DNA of 64,000 bases, taken from Manihot esculenta (Eukaryota > Streptophyta > Magnoliopsida > Malpighiales > Euphorbiaceae). The position numbers and the translations under genes are program-made. Location: the NCBI RefSeq assembly GCF_001659605.2, contig NC_035176.2:22197890-22261889 (forward strand). The letters run 5' to 3'. The stretch's first letter is position 1; every line of letters starts with the position of its first letter. This document shows positions 11,831 through 22,362 of the stretch, piece by piece. The notes below the pieces were generated by a model. The model had not been told where the DNA came from and did no database searches. It saw only the letters and a program-made list of their open reading frames with translations.

Positions 11831-11872
11831 TGTAACGACCCGAAATCGGACCGCTACCGGCGCTAGGCTCCA

Positions 11873-12025
11873 GAGACGAAAGTCTATACCCTTCGGCGGC
11901 ACCTTCGGCGGCCGAAACCCCGCTCCAGAGCCGAAAGTTCAAACCTTCAGGGGCGAGCTTAGGCAGCCGAAACCACCTCCTTAGCACGTTCGGCGGCCGA
12001 ACCTTCCTTCGGCGGCCGAAACTGG
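11873..12025. repeat. TTCGGC palindrome cluster B, LTR3
   Basis: Remaining part of the intron cluster after the internal deletion. Confidence 0.8.
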
Positions 12026-12302
12026 ATTTCCCAGTTAGACATAAACTTGTTCTGTTTCATGCACAATTTCCCCCAAACACACTCAAACATGCAACCAACC
12101 AAACCATAACTAGCATATACTCATGTACATGCACAAAGGGGTCCAAAACTATCCTAAAACCCCAAACAACATCAACAAACACAACACATAACATGCTTTT
12201 ACACAAAACTCACATAAAACCTCCTTAACCTAAACATGCATATCTACCCAACCAACTTGCATCAAACTTGCTTAAAACATTAAAAGATGTCAGGAAACTT
12301 CA

Positions 12303-12546
12303 CTTACCTCTGGTAAACGAGAGGATGAAGGGTCCTAACGTAGAGATATGGGAAAAACACTCCTCAAGTCTCCAAACTTCAAGTCTTGGGTTTTATGCTC
12401 AAAAACTTCAAAAATAACAAAAATCTTGTTAAAACCTTGAAAGATTTAAAGAAAATCATGAAAGTCAACTTGGGAAGGGTTTGGGCTCACCTCTGGCTGT
12501 AGGTGGAAGCAAATATCATCCTTCCACCGACTTGGGGCCTTTTATA
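12303..12546 (-). promoter_or_regulatory. LTR3 core promoter to splice donor
   Basis: Minus-strand TATAAAA (12540-12546) and a CAGAG|GTAAGT donor (12303-12307), 239 nt apart. Confidence 0.6.
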
Positions 12547-12561
12547 GGTGGCTGGCCAAAC

Positions 12562-12642
12562 CACCTTCGGCGGTCAAACGTGAATCCGAAACCATGCAAG
12601 GTTCGGCGGCCGAAACTCACTTTCGGCGGCCGAACTTGCTAT
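12562..12642. repeat. TTCGGC palindrome cluster A, LTR3
   Basis: Three copies of the motif directly upstream of the TATA box in LTR orientation. Confidence 0.75.
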
Positions 12643-12814
12643 TTTCTCCCTTGGCTCTTTTCACTTAAAACCTCATTTCCTTTATACTTAAAACATTAAA
12701 ACAAATTAAAATACTTGAGAAAAAACATATGTACTACCCGTCTAGAGGGTTCCGACACCCGAGATTCCACCGGACTACAGGAATTCCGAGGCCGGACTCT
12801 AGCCGGGTATTACA

Positions 12815-12851
12815 TTCTCCCCCCCTTAAGAACATTCGTCCCCGAATATTC
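12815..12851 (-). promoter_or_regulatory. Tekay-2 polypurine tract and adjoining hairpin
   Basis: On the minus strand, AAGGGGGGG-GAGAA abuts the 3' LTR and would prime plus-strand DNA synthesis. Just upstream is an inverted repeat with loop GGGA and arms GAATATTCG and CGAATGTTC; one U-G wobble keeps the stem pairable as RNA. Confidence 0.75.
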
Positions 12852-12899
12852 CTCAACACTAAACTCATAAAAAGAGATAAAAAGAGAGGAAACCTAACC

Positions 12900-14195
12900 T
12901 TAAAATAGATATGGATACTGCTGAAGCATAGACTCCCGTGTCTCTCAAGTGCACTCTTCTAGATTGTGGTGGTTCCACAGGACTTTCACCATTGAAATTG
13001 CCTTGTTCCTTAGCTGTATGTTCTGTGTGTCAAGGATTCGCACTGGCTGCTCTATATAGGTGAGATCTCCAAGGATCTCCACCTCAGGCTCATGAAGAAC
13101 ATTACTCGGATCTGACACGAACTTTCGAAGCATAGAAACATGGAAAACCGGGTGAATTCTTTCTATAGAAGTAGGTAAATCCAGCTTGTACGACACATTC
13201 CCGATCTTCTGCAAGATCTCAAAAGGTCCTATGTACCGTGGGGCTAGCTTACCTTTCTTCCCAAACCGAACCACTCCTTTCATTGGAGACACCTTTAGCA
13301 ATACCATATCACCTTCCTGAAACTCTATCTTCTTCCTGCGGATATCTGCATAGCTTTTTTGTCTGCTATGAGCAGTCTTGATTCTCTCTCTGATCATGGG
13401 CACCACTCTGCTGGTGATCTCAACTAACTCCAGCCCTGCAAGAGCCGCCTCTCCTACTTCTTCCCAGCAAACAGGTGATCTGCACTTCCGCCCATACAAA
13501 GCTTCATAAGGGGCCATCCCGATGCTAGCATGATAGCTGTTATTGTAAGCAAACTCCACCAAAGGTAGATGCTGCCTCCAAGAACCGCCAAAGTCTAACA
13601 CACACATTATGAGCATATCCTCTATGGTCTGGATGGTCCTCTCTGACTGTCCATCAGTCTGTGGATGGAAAGCAGTGCTGAAATCCAACCTTGTGCCCAT
13701 CGCACTCTGCAGACTCCGCCAAAATCTGGAGGTGAACTGAGGTCCTCTGTCTGAAACTATAGACACGGGGACTCCATGCAACCTTACTATCTCCTCCAAA
13801 TAAATATGTGCTAACTTATCCACAGAGTAGTTGCTCCTAACAGGGATGAAATGAGCAAATTTTGTCAGTCTGTCCACAATCACCCATATGGAGTCTACCC
13901 TGTTGGACGCTGCCGGTAAGCCCACTACAAAATCCATAGCTATGTTCTCCCATTTCCACTCTGAAATCGGCAGTGGGTTAAGCATTCCAGCCGGCTTCTG
14001 ATGTTCCAATTTCACCCTCTAGCAAACTTCACAGGCGGACACAAACTGTGCCACTTCTTTCTTCATAGCTGGCCACCAATACACTCTTTTCAGATCCTGA
14101 TACATCTTGGTGGCTCCAGGGTGAACACTGTACCTTGCATTATGAGCTTCCCTCATAATGTCTCCTTTCAGATTAATGTCATCTGGTACACATAG
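12900..14195 (-). pseudogene. Tekay-2 integrase and chromodomain remnant
   Basis: Integrase would insert the cDNA; the C-terminal chromodomain is thought to guide targeting to heterochromatin. Visible motifs are [22 protein letters not shown] and [10 protein letters not shown] (the three catalytic acidic residues), an SH3-like GDMVLLKVSP stretch, and chromodomain text around VRILDTQ...[10 protein letters not shown] Gln codon in the zinc-finger segment is TAG (near 14019) and the chromodomain Trp codon is TGA (near 12944). The frame from 14015 to 12945 is open for 356 codons. Confidence 0.9.
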
Positions 14196-15521
14196 TCAAT
14201 TGCCATAGCAGATGATCCTTTTGCTGTCAAATCGAAACTCTGCACTGTTGCCTGACTGAACAGTCCTGGCAATTTTCACTAACTCAGGGTCCTCATGCTG
14301 TTTTTGAGCCACCTGCTCCAGAAACACTGGTGTCACTCTCATCTGTGCTATCAACACACCCGTACCAGACAACTCTAGCTGTAGCCCTTCGTCGATGAGC
14401 TTATAAAACTCCATCACCACTGGTCTTCTCTCTGCTACTATGTGGGACAAACTGCCAAGTGATTTCCGGCTTAGGGCGTCTGCCACAACATTCGCCTTAC
14501 CCGGATGATACTGAATCGTGCAATCATAATCACTGAGCAGTTCTACCCACCTTCTCTGCCTCAAATTCAGTTCTTTCTGACTCAAGATGTACTGTAAACT
14601 CTTGTGATCTATGAAGATCTCGCATTTAACCCCATAAAGATAATGCCTCCACATCTTGAGTGCAAAAATAACTGCTGCCATTTCTAGGTCATGGGTGGGG
14701 TAATTCACCTCGTGCTTCTTCAGCTGTCTAAAAGCATAAGCAATTACCCTATCATTCTGCATCAGAACACAACCCAATCCCACTCTGGACGCATCACAGA
14801 ACACTGTGAAGTCCTCATTACTGACAGGCAAAGCTAACACCGGTGTTGATGTTAATCTTCTCTTTAACTCTTCAAAGCTCTCTTCACACTGGTCTGACCA
14901 CACAAACTTCTGGTTCTTCTGAGTCAGTTTGGTCATAGGAGCAGCTATCCTTGAGAAGTTCTTAATGAACCTCCTGTAGTAACCTGCCAAACCCAAAAAG
15001 CTTTTAATCTCTGTCACTGAGGTGGGTCTAGGCCAGTTAGCTACCGCTTCTATCTTCTTGGGGTCTACCTCAATACCTTCTGCTGATACAACATGCCCCA
15101 AGAAGAAAATGCTCCGTAACCAAAACTCACTCTTCGAGAACTTGGCATATAAATCATGTTCTCTCAGAGTCTGCAGAACTGTCCTCAGATGCTGGGCATG
15201 CTCCTCTGCATCTTTGGAATACACCAAGATGTCATCGATGAAGACAATCACAAAGTGATCCAGATACTCGCTGAAAACTCTGTTCATGAGATCCATGAAT
15301 GCGGCAGGGGCGTTAGTCAACCCAAACGGCATTACTAAGAACTCATAATGCCCATATCTGGTCCTGAAAGCTGTCTTTGGCACATCTGCTTCTCTGACTC
15401 TCAACTGATGATACCCGGACCTCAGATCTAGTTTAGAGAAACAACCTGCTCCAGCTAGCTGGTCGAATAGATCATCGATCCTAGGTAGGGGATACTTATT
15501 CTTGGTAGTGACCTTGTTCAA
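14196..15521 (-). pseudogene. Tekay-2 reverse transcriptase and RNase H segment
   Basis: A 441-codon open stretch containing [33 protein letters not shown] and the catalytic FIDDILVYS, then RNase H motifs [10 protein letters not shown] and IDHKSLQYI and the [15 protein letters not shown] tail. It is separated from the upstream segment by a Tyr-to-stop (TAA) change in LCIDYRQ. It ends at a TGA just before the integrase zinc finger. All key catalytic residues look present, but the frame breaks make it non-functional. Confidence 0.9.
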
Positions 15522-15527
15522 CTGTCT

Positions 15528-17594
15528 TTAGTCGATACAAAGTCTGAGGGATCCATCCTTCTTTCTGACAAAAAGCACTAGAGCACCCCAAGGTGAGGTA
15601 CTAGGGCGAATGAAACCCTTATCTACCAAGTCCTGTAGCTGCTCTTTCAACTCCTTTAACTCTGCTGGCGCCATCCTGTAGGGAGGAATAGAGATAGGTC
15701 TGGTACCAGGCAGCAATTCTATTGCAAACTCTATCTCCCTATCAGGTGGTAGTTCTGGAAGTTCGTCTGGGAAGACGTCTAGAAACTCTCGAACTACAGG
15801 AACTGAGGCTAGTTCCCTAACCTGTCTATCTAGCTCTCTCACATGAGCTAGAAACCCCTGACAACCCTTCCGAAGCAAACGATGAGCCTGAAGGGCTGAG
15901 ATCAAACCTCTTGGAGTACCCCTCCTGTCTCCTCTGAAGACACATGCTGACCCATCCTGGTCTCTAAGACTAACTACTTTGTCTCTGCAGTTCAAGGTAG
16001 CTCCATATGTAGATAGCCAATCCATCTCTAGAATGACATCAAACTCCGTCAGATCTAGAACCACTAGGTCAGCTGGAAGGCATCTACCCTCTATGAACAC
16101 TGGACTGAAGCGACAGACGGACACTACCACTGATGGGTCACACTTGGGTCCACTGACCCAGAGAGGACACTCTAACTCAGAGATCATCAGACCCAATCTC
16201 TCCACGGCTCTCGAAGCAATAAAAGAGTGAGAAGCACCGGGGTCCATCAAAGCATACACATCAGAACACCCAATTATGAGATTACTTGATACCACTGTGT
16301 TCGACATGTTTGCCTCCTCTTGTGTCATCGTGAAGATCCGTGCTGGGGCTATCGGACCTTCACCTCGAGAACCTGCCGCTGAAGAAGAGGCTGACCCTCT
16401 CCCTCTCCCTCTACCACTACTCTGAGGCATGGCTGGCGCTGCTGGCTGTGCCACACTGCCTGAGCTCATCTGCTGGGATGGTGCCATAAAGGTCAACTGA
16501 GGACATTCCCGAGCAAAATGTCCCTCCTGCCCACACTTAAAGCAGGTTGTAGATCCCATACGACAAACTCCTTTGTGCGGCCTTCCACATCTCATGCACA
16601 CTATACTGCCTGTGCCAGAGCTTGAGCCACTACCCATTCCTAGACTAGACTTGATCTTATTCCAGAACTTGCCCTTCCTACCTTTAAATTTTTCTCCCTT
16701 CTTGCTGCCCGAAGCTACTGCACTGGGGGTCTTAGAACCCGACGACTGTGCCACTTGCTGTTTCACTGTGCCCTGAATAATGGCACTCGCCTCCATTTTC
16801 CTGGCGGCATCCACTATAGAGTGGAAACTCTCTTTCTCTGCTGGAAGAATCAAGGAGGAATACCTAGGATGCAGTCTCATGGTATATCTCTTTGCCTTAT
16901 TCTGGTCAGTGTCATAAGCCTGACCCACATACTGAAGCAGATCCAGAAACTTATCTGTGTATTCCTCTACACTCATTTCTTCAGTCTGTCTCAGCTGCTC
17001 AAATTCTATCACTTTCAGCTCCCTGGAATTGTCAGAAAAAGCCCACCCTACAAATTCATTGGCGAACTCTCCCCATGACATGCTGTCCAACCTGGGGTCC
17101 ACATAATTCTTGAACCACTCTCGAGCCTTCTTACATTTGAGTGTGAACCCTGCCATCTCAATGGCTCTGCTATCATCAGCTCCTAATTCATCGGTTATCA
17201 TCTTAACCGTTCTGAGGTACTCAAATGGATCATCTCCCGTGTTGAACTTGGGAGCATCCAACTTCAGATACTCTGTCATTTTCACTTTGCTTCCCTCAGC
17301 TGAGCTAGGTTGAGGTGCTTGAACAACTGGGGCTAGTGGTTCTGGTTCTGGTGGTGGAGAAGGTGCTGAACTTGGATCTGGGTATGCTGCACTGGGATGG
17401 AAAGGTGTGGGTGGATACATGGGATAAGGTGGGTAAAAAGGAGGATAAGGCATGTACGGCATGTAGGTAGGATATGGGGTAAAGCTAGAGTACTCCGATG
17501 TACCCCCCATCGGATACCCTGGGCCCTGTGGAAAGGGCGGATAATGGGGTGGATAACCAAACTCCAAGGCCTGAGCGCCTCCCTGTGCATGCAC
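15528..17594 (-). pseudogene. Tekay-2 gag and protease segment, N-terminus deleted
   Basis: 688 open codons. A Pro/Tyr/Met-rich N-terminal stretch (YPPFYPPYPMYPP) is followed by the capsid-like retrotransposon gag region ([15 protein letters not shown]). A zinc knuckle, CFKCGQEGHFAREC, lies near residue 350, and protease with the active-site-like [12 protein letters not shown] near residue 450. The segment runs into RT up to LRLCID and a TAA. The true gag start is missing: upstream of codon 1 the sequence passes within ~20 bp into LTR sequence, consistent with a deletion that also took the primer-binding site. Confidence 0.88.
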
Positions 17595-18030
17595 TACCTC
17601 TGTACACAGACTCCCCTTGCCAGAGCACTCATCAAAGCTCTAACTGAGTCCACACAGTATATGTTAAACCTGGTCATACATGCGCATCAACTAGACATAT
17701 ACATAACAGACCATGTAACAAAAAGGGATTTACATTACATCTGGGTCAAGCACAAAACTATACATAGCTCGTTATAAGTTTTACATCTCTTTACAATTTT
17801 ACATGTCCACACTAAGCTATTACACATCTCTGTACTCTTTCTGACCTCTGCTGATCCTCCCCTGAACTCTGAGCCTGCAAAACTGGGGTTAAGGGGAAGG
17901 GGTGAGCTATAAAGCCCAATGAGTAGAAACACGGAAAACAGTTCATTCATTACATGCTCTCATGCAATGCGTCACAGCACAAACATTTCACATCACGGAT
18001 GGACATGACCACCAAAACTCCCCCCAGTGT

Positions 18031-18195
18031 CAGTATGCCTGGCCTGGCCAGGTCTTACAACATCAGTATGCCTGGCCCAGCCAGGTCTTACAACAGCAGT
18101 ATGCCTGGCCCAGCCAGGTCTTACAACCTCAGTATGCCTGGCCCAGCCAGGTCTTACAACAGCAGTATGCCTGGCCCAGCCAGGTTTTACAACAT
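18031..18195 (+). repeat. 33-bp minisatellite, five copies, in LTR4
   Basis: Units start CAGTATGCCTGG at 18031, 18064, 18097, 18130 and 18163 and contain CCAGCCAGGTCTTACAAC. An apparent ORF with repeated MPGPARSYN is a by-product of the array. Confidence 0.92.
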
Positions 18196-18198
18196 CTC

Positions 18199-18751
18199 TG
18201 TAACAGCCCGGCCCCGTACGACCGGCCCTGTTACCGCTCACAGCCCGTGACCTTCCTCTGGGCCCAGCCACTATGAGCAGCTCTTAACATCCCTTCACCC
18301 TCACGGGTTCCAGGCAGGATTTGTCCCTCGGGGGAGCCATTACGGCCCGCCCTAGCCCGAGTGGATTTGGCCCAATTCCTTCCTCTGGGAATTAGGTCGC
18401 CTCCCCCACTGCTCGAACCCTTGACCTCCCACTTTAAGGGAATAGTCTGGTGAGAGTGAGTACCAATTGTTCCATTGGAACAATTGGTACTCACTCTCAC
18501 CAGACTATTCCCTTAAAGTGGGAGGTCAAGGGTTCGAGCAGTGGGGGAGGCGACCTAATTCCCAGAGGAAGGAATTGGGCCAAATCCACTCGGGCTAGGG
18601 CGGGCCGTAATGGCTCCCCCGAGGGACAAATCCTGCCTGGAACCCGTGAGGGTGAAGGGATGTTAAGAGCTGCTCATAGTGGCTGGGCCCAGAGGAAGGT
18701 CACGGGCTGTGAGAGGTAACAGGGCCGGTCGTACGGGGCCGGGCTGTTACA
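18199..18751. repeat. Perfect 553-bp palindrome (pal1)
   Basis: Two 276-bp arms around a single central T at 18475, identical as far as I can read. Translations of the two strands agree over 89 residues except for one codon at the centre. Each arm contains ATTGGTACTCACTCTC and, 46 nt further out, GGGTTCGAGC, which resemble tRNA-type A and B boxes. Confidence 0.93.
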
Positions 18752-18769
18752 TAAAAAGGCGCCTTTTTA
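18752..18769. repeat. 18-bp palindromic spacer
   Basis: TAAAAAGGCGCCTTTTTA is its own reverse complement and joins pal1 to pal2. Confidence 0.95.
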
Positions 18770-19371
18770 TGTAACAGCCCGGCCCTTCTCGCACGGCACT
18801 GTTACCACTCACGGCCCAGGGCTATCCCTCGCCTGGCCTCTTGCCACCTCGGGCTTTCCACTGGCGTCGTGAGCAGCTCTTAACATCCCCTCACCCTCAC
18901 GGGATCCGGGCAGGATTTGTCCCCTTGGGTCACGGGATTGGAACCCTTTCTTCCCAAGTGGATTTGGCCCAAATTTCCCTTTGGAAATTAGGTCGCCTCC
19001 CCCACTGCTCGAACCCTTGACCTCCCACTTTAAGGGAATAGTCTGGTGAGAGTGAGTACCAATTGTTCCAATGGAACAATTGGTACTCACTCTCACCAGA
19101 CTATTCCCTTAAAGTGGGAGGTCAAGGGTTCGAGCAGTGGGGGAGGCGACCTAATTCCCAGAGGAAGGAATTGGGCCAAATCCACTCGGGCTAGGGCGGG
19201 CCGTAATGGCTCCCCCGAGGGACAAATCCTGCCTGGAACCCGTGAGGGTGAAGGGATGTTAAGAGCTGCTCACGACGCTAGTGGAAAGCCTGAGGTGGCA
19301 AGAGGCCAGGCGAGGGATAGCCCTGGGCCGTGAGTGGTAACAGTGCCGTGCGTACGGGCCGGGCTGTTACA
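18770..19371. repeat. Imperfect 602-bp palindrome (pal2), mosaic arms
   Basis: Arms of about 300 bp meet at 19071. The left arm is one variant throughout. In the right arm the inner ~200 bp match pal1 exactly as far as I can read, while the outer ~100 bp match the pal2 left arm. This points to recombination or gene conversion between arms. Confidence 0.88.
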
Positions 19372-19737
19372 ATCTCTAGGGCTATTGGGGTCGCCTTGGT
19401 CCATCCACATCCTCAACATAGTATGCAATGTGTCATATTCGTGATACTAGTGCAATCAACCTATTACATATCATCATGATGCATGAACATGCTTTAGGCA
19501 TATAATTTCGTGAAATAAAAGATTAAGTGTCGTTCTACTCACCTCTGGCTGACTCTGTACTGACTCTGAAGCAGTGCTCACTGCTGCTCTCTTCGGTTCC
19601 TCTGGTCCGTTCCTACACAGGTGGATTCAAATGAGGGACCAAACGAACTCAAGAATAATTCTATCAAACTCCCCAAAACCCCCTTAAAACATCCTAAAAG
19701 AATCACATAAAGCATGCAAAAGAAGGCTAGACAGGGC

Positions 19738-20015
19738 ACTTTCGGCAGCAGGTTCGGCAGCCGAAAGTCCCTTCCAGAGACGAAACTCAAGCACCTTCGG
19801 CGGTCGAACTTCCACTTTCGACAGCCGAACCCTTTCGGAGGCAAGGTTCGGGGGCTGAAAGGCACTCCAGAGACGAAAGTCTCTACACTTCGGCGGCACC
19901 TTCAGCGGCCGAAACCCCACTCCAGAGCCAAAAGTCCAAACCTTCGGGGGCGAGCTTAGGCAGCCGAAACCACCTCCTTAGCACGTTCGGCGGCCGAACC
20001 TTCCTTCGGCAGCCA
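19738..20015. repeat. TTCGGC palindrome cluster B, LTR4
   Basis: Several partly decayed copies, for example TTCGGCAGCCGAA and TTCGGCGGCCGAA, in the intron region. Confidence 0.82.
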
Positions 20016-20299
20016 AAACTGGATTTCCTAGTTAGACAGAAACTTGTTCTGTTTCATGCACAATTTCCCCCAAACACACTCAAACATGCAACCAACCAAA
20101 CCACAACTAGCATATACTCATGTACATGCACAAAGGGGTCCAAAACTATCCTAAAACCCCAAACAACATCAACAAACACAACACATAACATGCTTTTACA
20201 CAAAACTCACATAAAACCTCCTTAACCTAAACATGCATATCTACCCAACCAACTTGCATCAAACTTGCTTAAAACATTAAAAGATGTCAGGAAACTTCA

Positions 20300-20543
20300 C
20301 TTACCTCTGGTAAACGAGAGGATGAAGGGTCCTAACGTAGAGATATGGGGAAAATACTCCTCAAGTCTCCAAACTTCAAGTCTTGGGTTTTATGCTCAAA
20401 AACTTCAAAAATAACAAAAATCTTGTTAAAACCTTGAAAGATTTAAAGAAGATCATGAAAGTCAACTTGGGAAGGGTTTGGGCTCACCTTTGGCTGCAGG
20501 TGGAAGCAAATATCATCCTTCCACCGACTTGGGGCCTTTTATA
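20300..20543 (-). promoter_or_regulatory. LTR4 core promoter to splice donor
   Basis: Minus-strand TATAAAA (20537-20543) and CAGAG|GTAAGT donor (20300-20304), 239 nt apart. Confidence 0.6.
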
Positions 20544-20556
20544 GGTGGCTGGCCAG

Positions 20557-20636
20557 ACCACCTTCGGCGGCCAAACGTGAATCCGAAACCATGCAAGGTT
20601 CGGCAGCCAAAACTCACTTTCGGCGGCCGAACTTGC
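20557..20636. repeat. TTCGGC palindrome cluster A, LTR4
   Basis: Upstream-of-TATA cluster, with some CpG decay compared with LTR3. Confidence 0.75.
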
Positions 20637-20810
20637 CATTTTCTCCCTTGGCTCTTTTCACTTAAAACCTCATTTCCTTTATACTTAAAACATTAAAAAA
20701 ATTAAAATACTTGAGAAAAAACATATGTACTACCCGTCTAGAGGGTTTCGACACTCGAGATTCCATCGGACTACAGGAATTCCGAGGCCGGACTCTAGCC
20801 GGGTATTACA

Positions 20811-21932
20811 CATTTGGGGCGTGACAAGACTATTGCTAGGTTGGAGGTGCGTTTTTACTGGCCACAATTAAAAAGGGATACAAGTCGGATGGTCCAAAAG
20901 TGCCCATTTTGTCAAACTCAGAAGGGACATTCGCAGAATACAGGCTTATACACTCTACTGCCTATTCCAGCACATCCTTGGGAGGACTTGTCTATGGATT
21001 TTGTTCTTGGACTTCCACGTACTCAACGTGGATTTGATTCCATTTTTGTTGTTATTGATAGGTTCTCCAAAATGGTGCATTTCATTCCTTGCAAGAAAAC
21101 TAATGATGCTTCTCATGTGGCAAAACTATTTTTTTAGGAGATTGTTCGCTTACGTAGCGTCCCTAAGACCATTACTTCTGACAAAGATGTGAAGTTTCTA
21201 GCTCATTTCTGGGTGACTTTATGGAAACGTTTTGGAACTGAACTTCGATACAGTAGTGCTGCCCATCCCCAAACTGAAGTGGTGAATTGCACGCTTGGCA
21301 ATCTCCTGCGCTGCATCTGCAGTAATAAGAAAATTGCTTGGGATCTTGCTCTTGCCCAAGCAAAATTTGCTTACAACAGTGCTGTCCACAGCTCCACAAG
21401 GATGTCACCATTTGTTGTTGCGTACAGGAAAGTCCCAGCACATACGGTTGATCTTATTGCCCTTTTCATAGGTTCTCACAACAGTATTGCAGCAATCAAC
21501 TTAGCAAAGCAGCACATGGATGTTTTCAAACAGGTACAACAATGCCTTACAGAAGCCAATGACAAATATAAAGCTACAACTGATAGACATATGCATTTTA
21601 AGTCCTTCAATATCGGTGACTAAGTTATGGTGTATTTACGCAAGGAGCATGGTGGAGGACAGAAAAAGCTTGACGTCAGGAAGATTGGTCCATTCCGGAT
21701 CATTTAGAAGATCAATAACAATGCTTATGTTCTTGACCTCCCACATGAGATGAAAATTTCCAAGATGTTTAATGTGGCAGATCTATTTCAGTACTACCCT
21801 ACTGATGACAACTCGAGGTCGAGTTCTTTACAAGTGGAAGGGAATGACATGGAGCAACTAGTCTTGGACTATACGGCAGACTTGGACCAAGCCAAACTTT
21901 TGCTGCTGACGTCTGATAGAGACCCACGATAG
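20811..21932 (+). pseudogene. CRM-like integrase and C-terminus, right part
   Basis: The continuation of the host pol after the Tekay-2 insertion. It begins at HLGRDKT of the zinc finger and passes through [12 protein letters not shown]. The catalytic core has [13 protein letters not shown], then a TAG after KLFF, then SDKDVKF, where SDRD is usual. AAHPQTEVVNCTL lacks about four residues before the catalytic Glu region. The C-terminal part has [12 protein letters not shown] and runs about 30 codons into the 3' LTR before its TAG, a layout known for CRM elements. Stops at 21621 and 21706 break it. Confidence 0.85.
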
Positions 21933-22120
21933 CTTTTTGAAAAGGAAATTTCGAGATGCACGACTTTCAAAAGTATATTGTGTCACAGAATTTGATATGG
22001 AAATTCCATTGTTTAGGAGTCAATTTTGCATTTTAATTATTTTTTTGAATATTTTGAGTATTTTCATAATTTTGCTTATTAGGGTTTTATTTCTATTATA
22101 AATAGCATCGTTTTGATTAT
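21845..22120 (+). mobile_element. 3' LTR of the CRM-like element, truncated
   Basis: Matches the 5' LTR from TGACATGGAGC through CTATTATAAATAGC, then diverges near 22120. It overlaps the end of the pol frame. Confidence 0.75.
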
Positions 22121-22362
22121 TTTTTTTGGATTTGCACACTTTTATGACATGATCTCTTTGTTTATAATTTCCACAAATGCATTAGATCTCTACTAATAAT
22201 ATTCGATGAATTTTGAAATGAATTTGAAGAAGGCGATGAATTTTGAAATGGATTTGAAAAAGATTATGGATTTTGAAAGGGTTTTATTTCTCGAAGAGTC
22301 CTTTGAAATAATAAGGGCTCTTGATAATACCTTTGATTTTAAAAAGGATTTGGTTTAAAGAG
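22121..22362. repeat. AT-rich sequence between the CRM 3' LTR and repeat R
   Basis: Contains short internal repeats of ATGAATTTTGAAATG(A/G)ATTTGAA. No coding content seen. Confidence 0.4.

Larger units (their letters stand above)
11831..12814 (-). mobile_element. Tekay-2 3' LTR (LTR3), internally deleted
   Basis: Only 984 bp. The first ~41 bp (TGTAACGACCC...) join directly to sequence equivalent to 19868 onward in the partner LTR, so the middle of the LTR, including the minisatellite region, is missing. TG...CA ends, TATA box, splice donor and parts of both palindrome clusters are kept. From cluster B onward it is very close to 19870-20810. Confidence 0.88.
18199..19371. mobile_element. Double-palindrome element with LTR-like ends
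   Basis: A 1173-bp GC-rich insertion begins TGTAACAGCCCGGCC and ends GGCCGGGCTGTTACA. It is flanked by perfect 5-bp duplications ATCTC (18194-18198 and 19372-19376). It consists of two long palindromes joined by an 18-bp spacer that is itself a palindrome. There is no PBS, PPT or coding region that I trust. Its ends resemble the U5 end of Tekay LTRs read backwards (TGTAACGCCCCGG), and the TSD length is that made by LTR-element integrases, so mobilisation by a Tekay integrase is a reasonable inference. A collapsed TRIM or an inverted dimer of a small element are alternatives. Confidence 0.85.
11831..20810 (-). mobile_element. Tekay element 2 (Tekay-2), degenerate, minus strand
   Basis: A nested Tekay/Del-type chromovirus, flanked by perfect CATTT target duplications (11826-11830 and 20811-20815) inside the CRM-like integrase. 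Order on the minus strand is right LTR (with insertion), gag, protease, RT, RNase H, integrase, chromodomain, PPT, left LTR. At least four nonsense changes break gag-pol. The left LTR has lost about 1.3 kb internally. The junction between right LTR and gag has lost the LTR end, primer-binding site and gag start. Confidence 0.9.
17615..20810 (-). mobile_element. Tekay-2 5' LTR (LTR4) with nested insertion
   Basis: The LTR is about 2.0 kb without the 1173-bp palindromic element and its duplicated ATCTC. Its U5 end (about 190 bp) is missing where it meets gag. It holds a five-copy 33-bp minisatellite, palindrome clusters, the TATA box and the splice donor. The outer end is GGGTATTACA followed by the CATTT duplication. 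Confidence 0.87.
8141..22120 (+). mobile_element. CRM-like chromovirus, degenerate, split by Tekay-2
   Basis: Gag, protease, RT, RNase H and integrase occur in that order on the plus strand, between short LTRs that begin TGACATGGAGC. The RT motifs RMCVDS, KINKITV-like and YFDDILIF, and a pol frame that runs on into the 3' LTR, point to the CRM lineage; Galadriel or Reina are alternatives. Many in-frame stops show it is inactive. The host sequence resumes at 20811 exactly where it left off at 11830, across a CATTT target duplication. The 3' LTR is truncated. Confidence 0.75.

Noticed and set aside
17954..18276. Repeat protein with MPGPARSYN units
   Set aside because: A translation of the 33-bp minisatellite in an LTR. 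The unit length is a multiple of 3, so any frame repeats.
18501..18545. A tRNA gene in the palindrome arm
   Set aside because: A- and B-box-like motifs are present, but the T-arm sequence does not pair as a stem and no full cloverleaf can be drawn.
18231..19333. Open reading frames of 89-95 codons in all four palindrome arms, with nearly identical protein starting MRVSTNC
   Set aside because: The frames run across the palindrome centres and differ in outer composition. GC-rich inverted repeats easily stay open, and the identity simply reflects arm identity. Not evidence of a protein.
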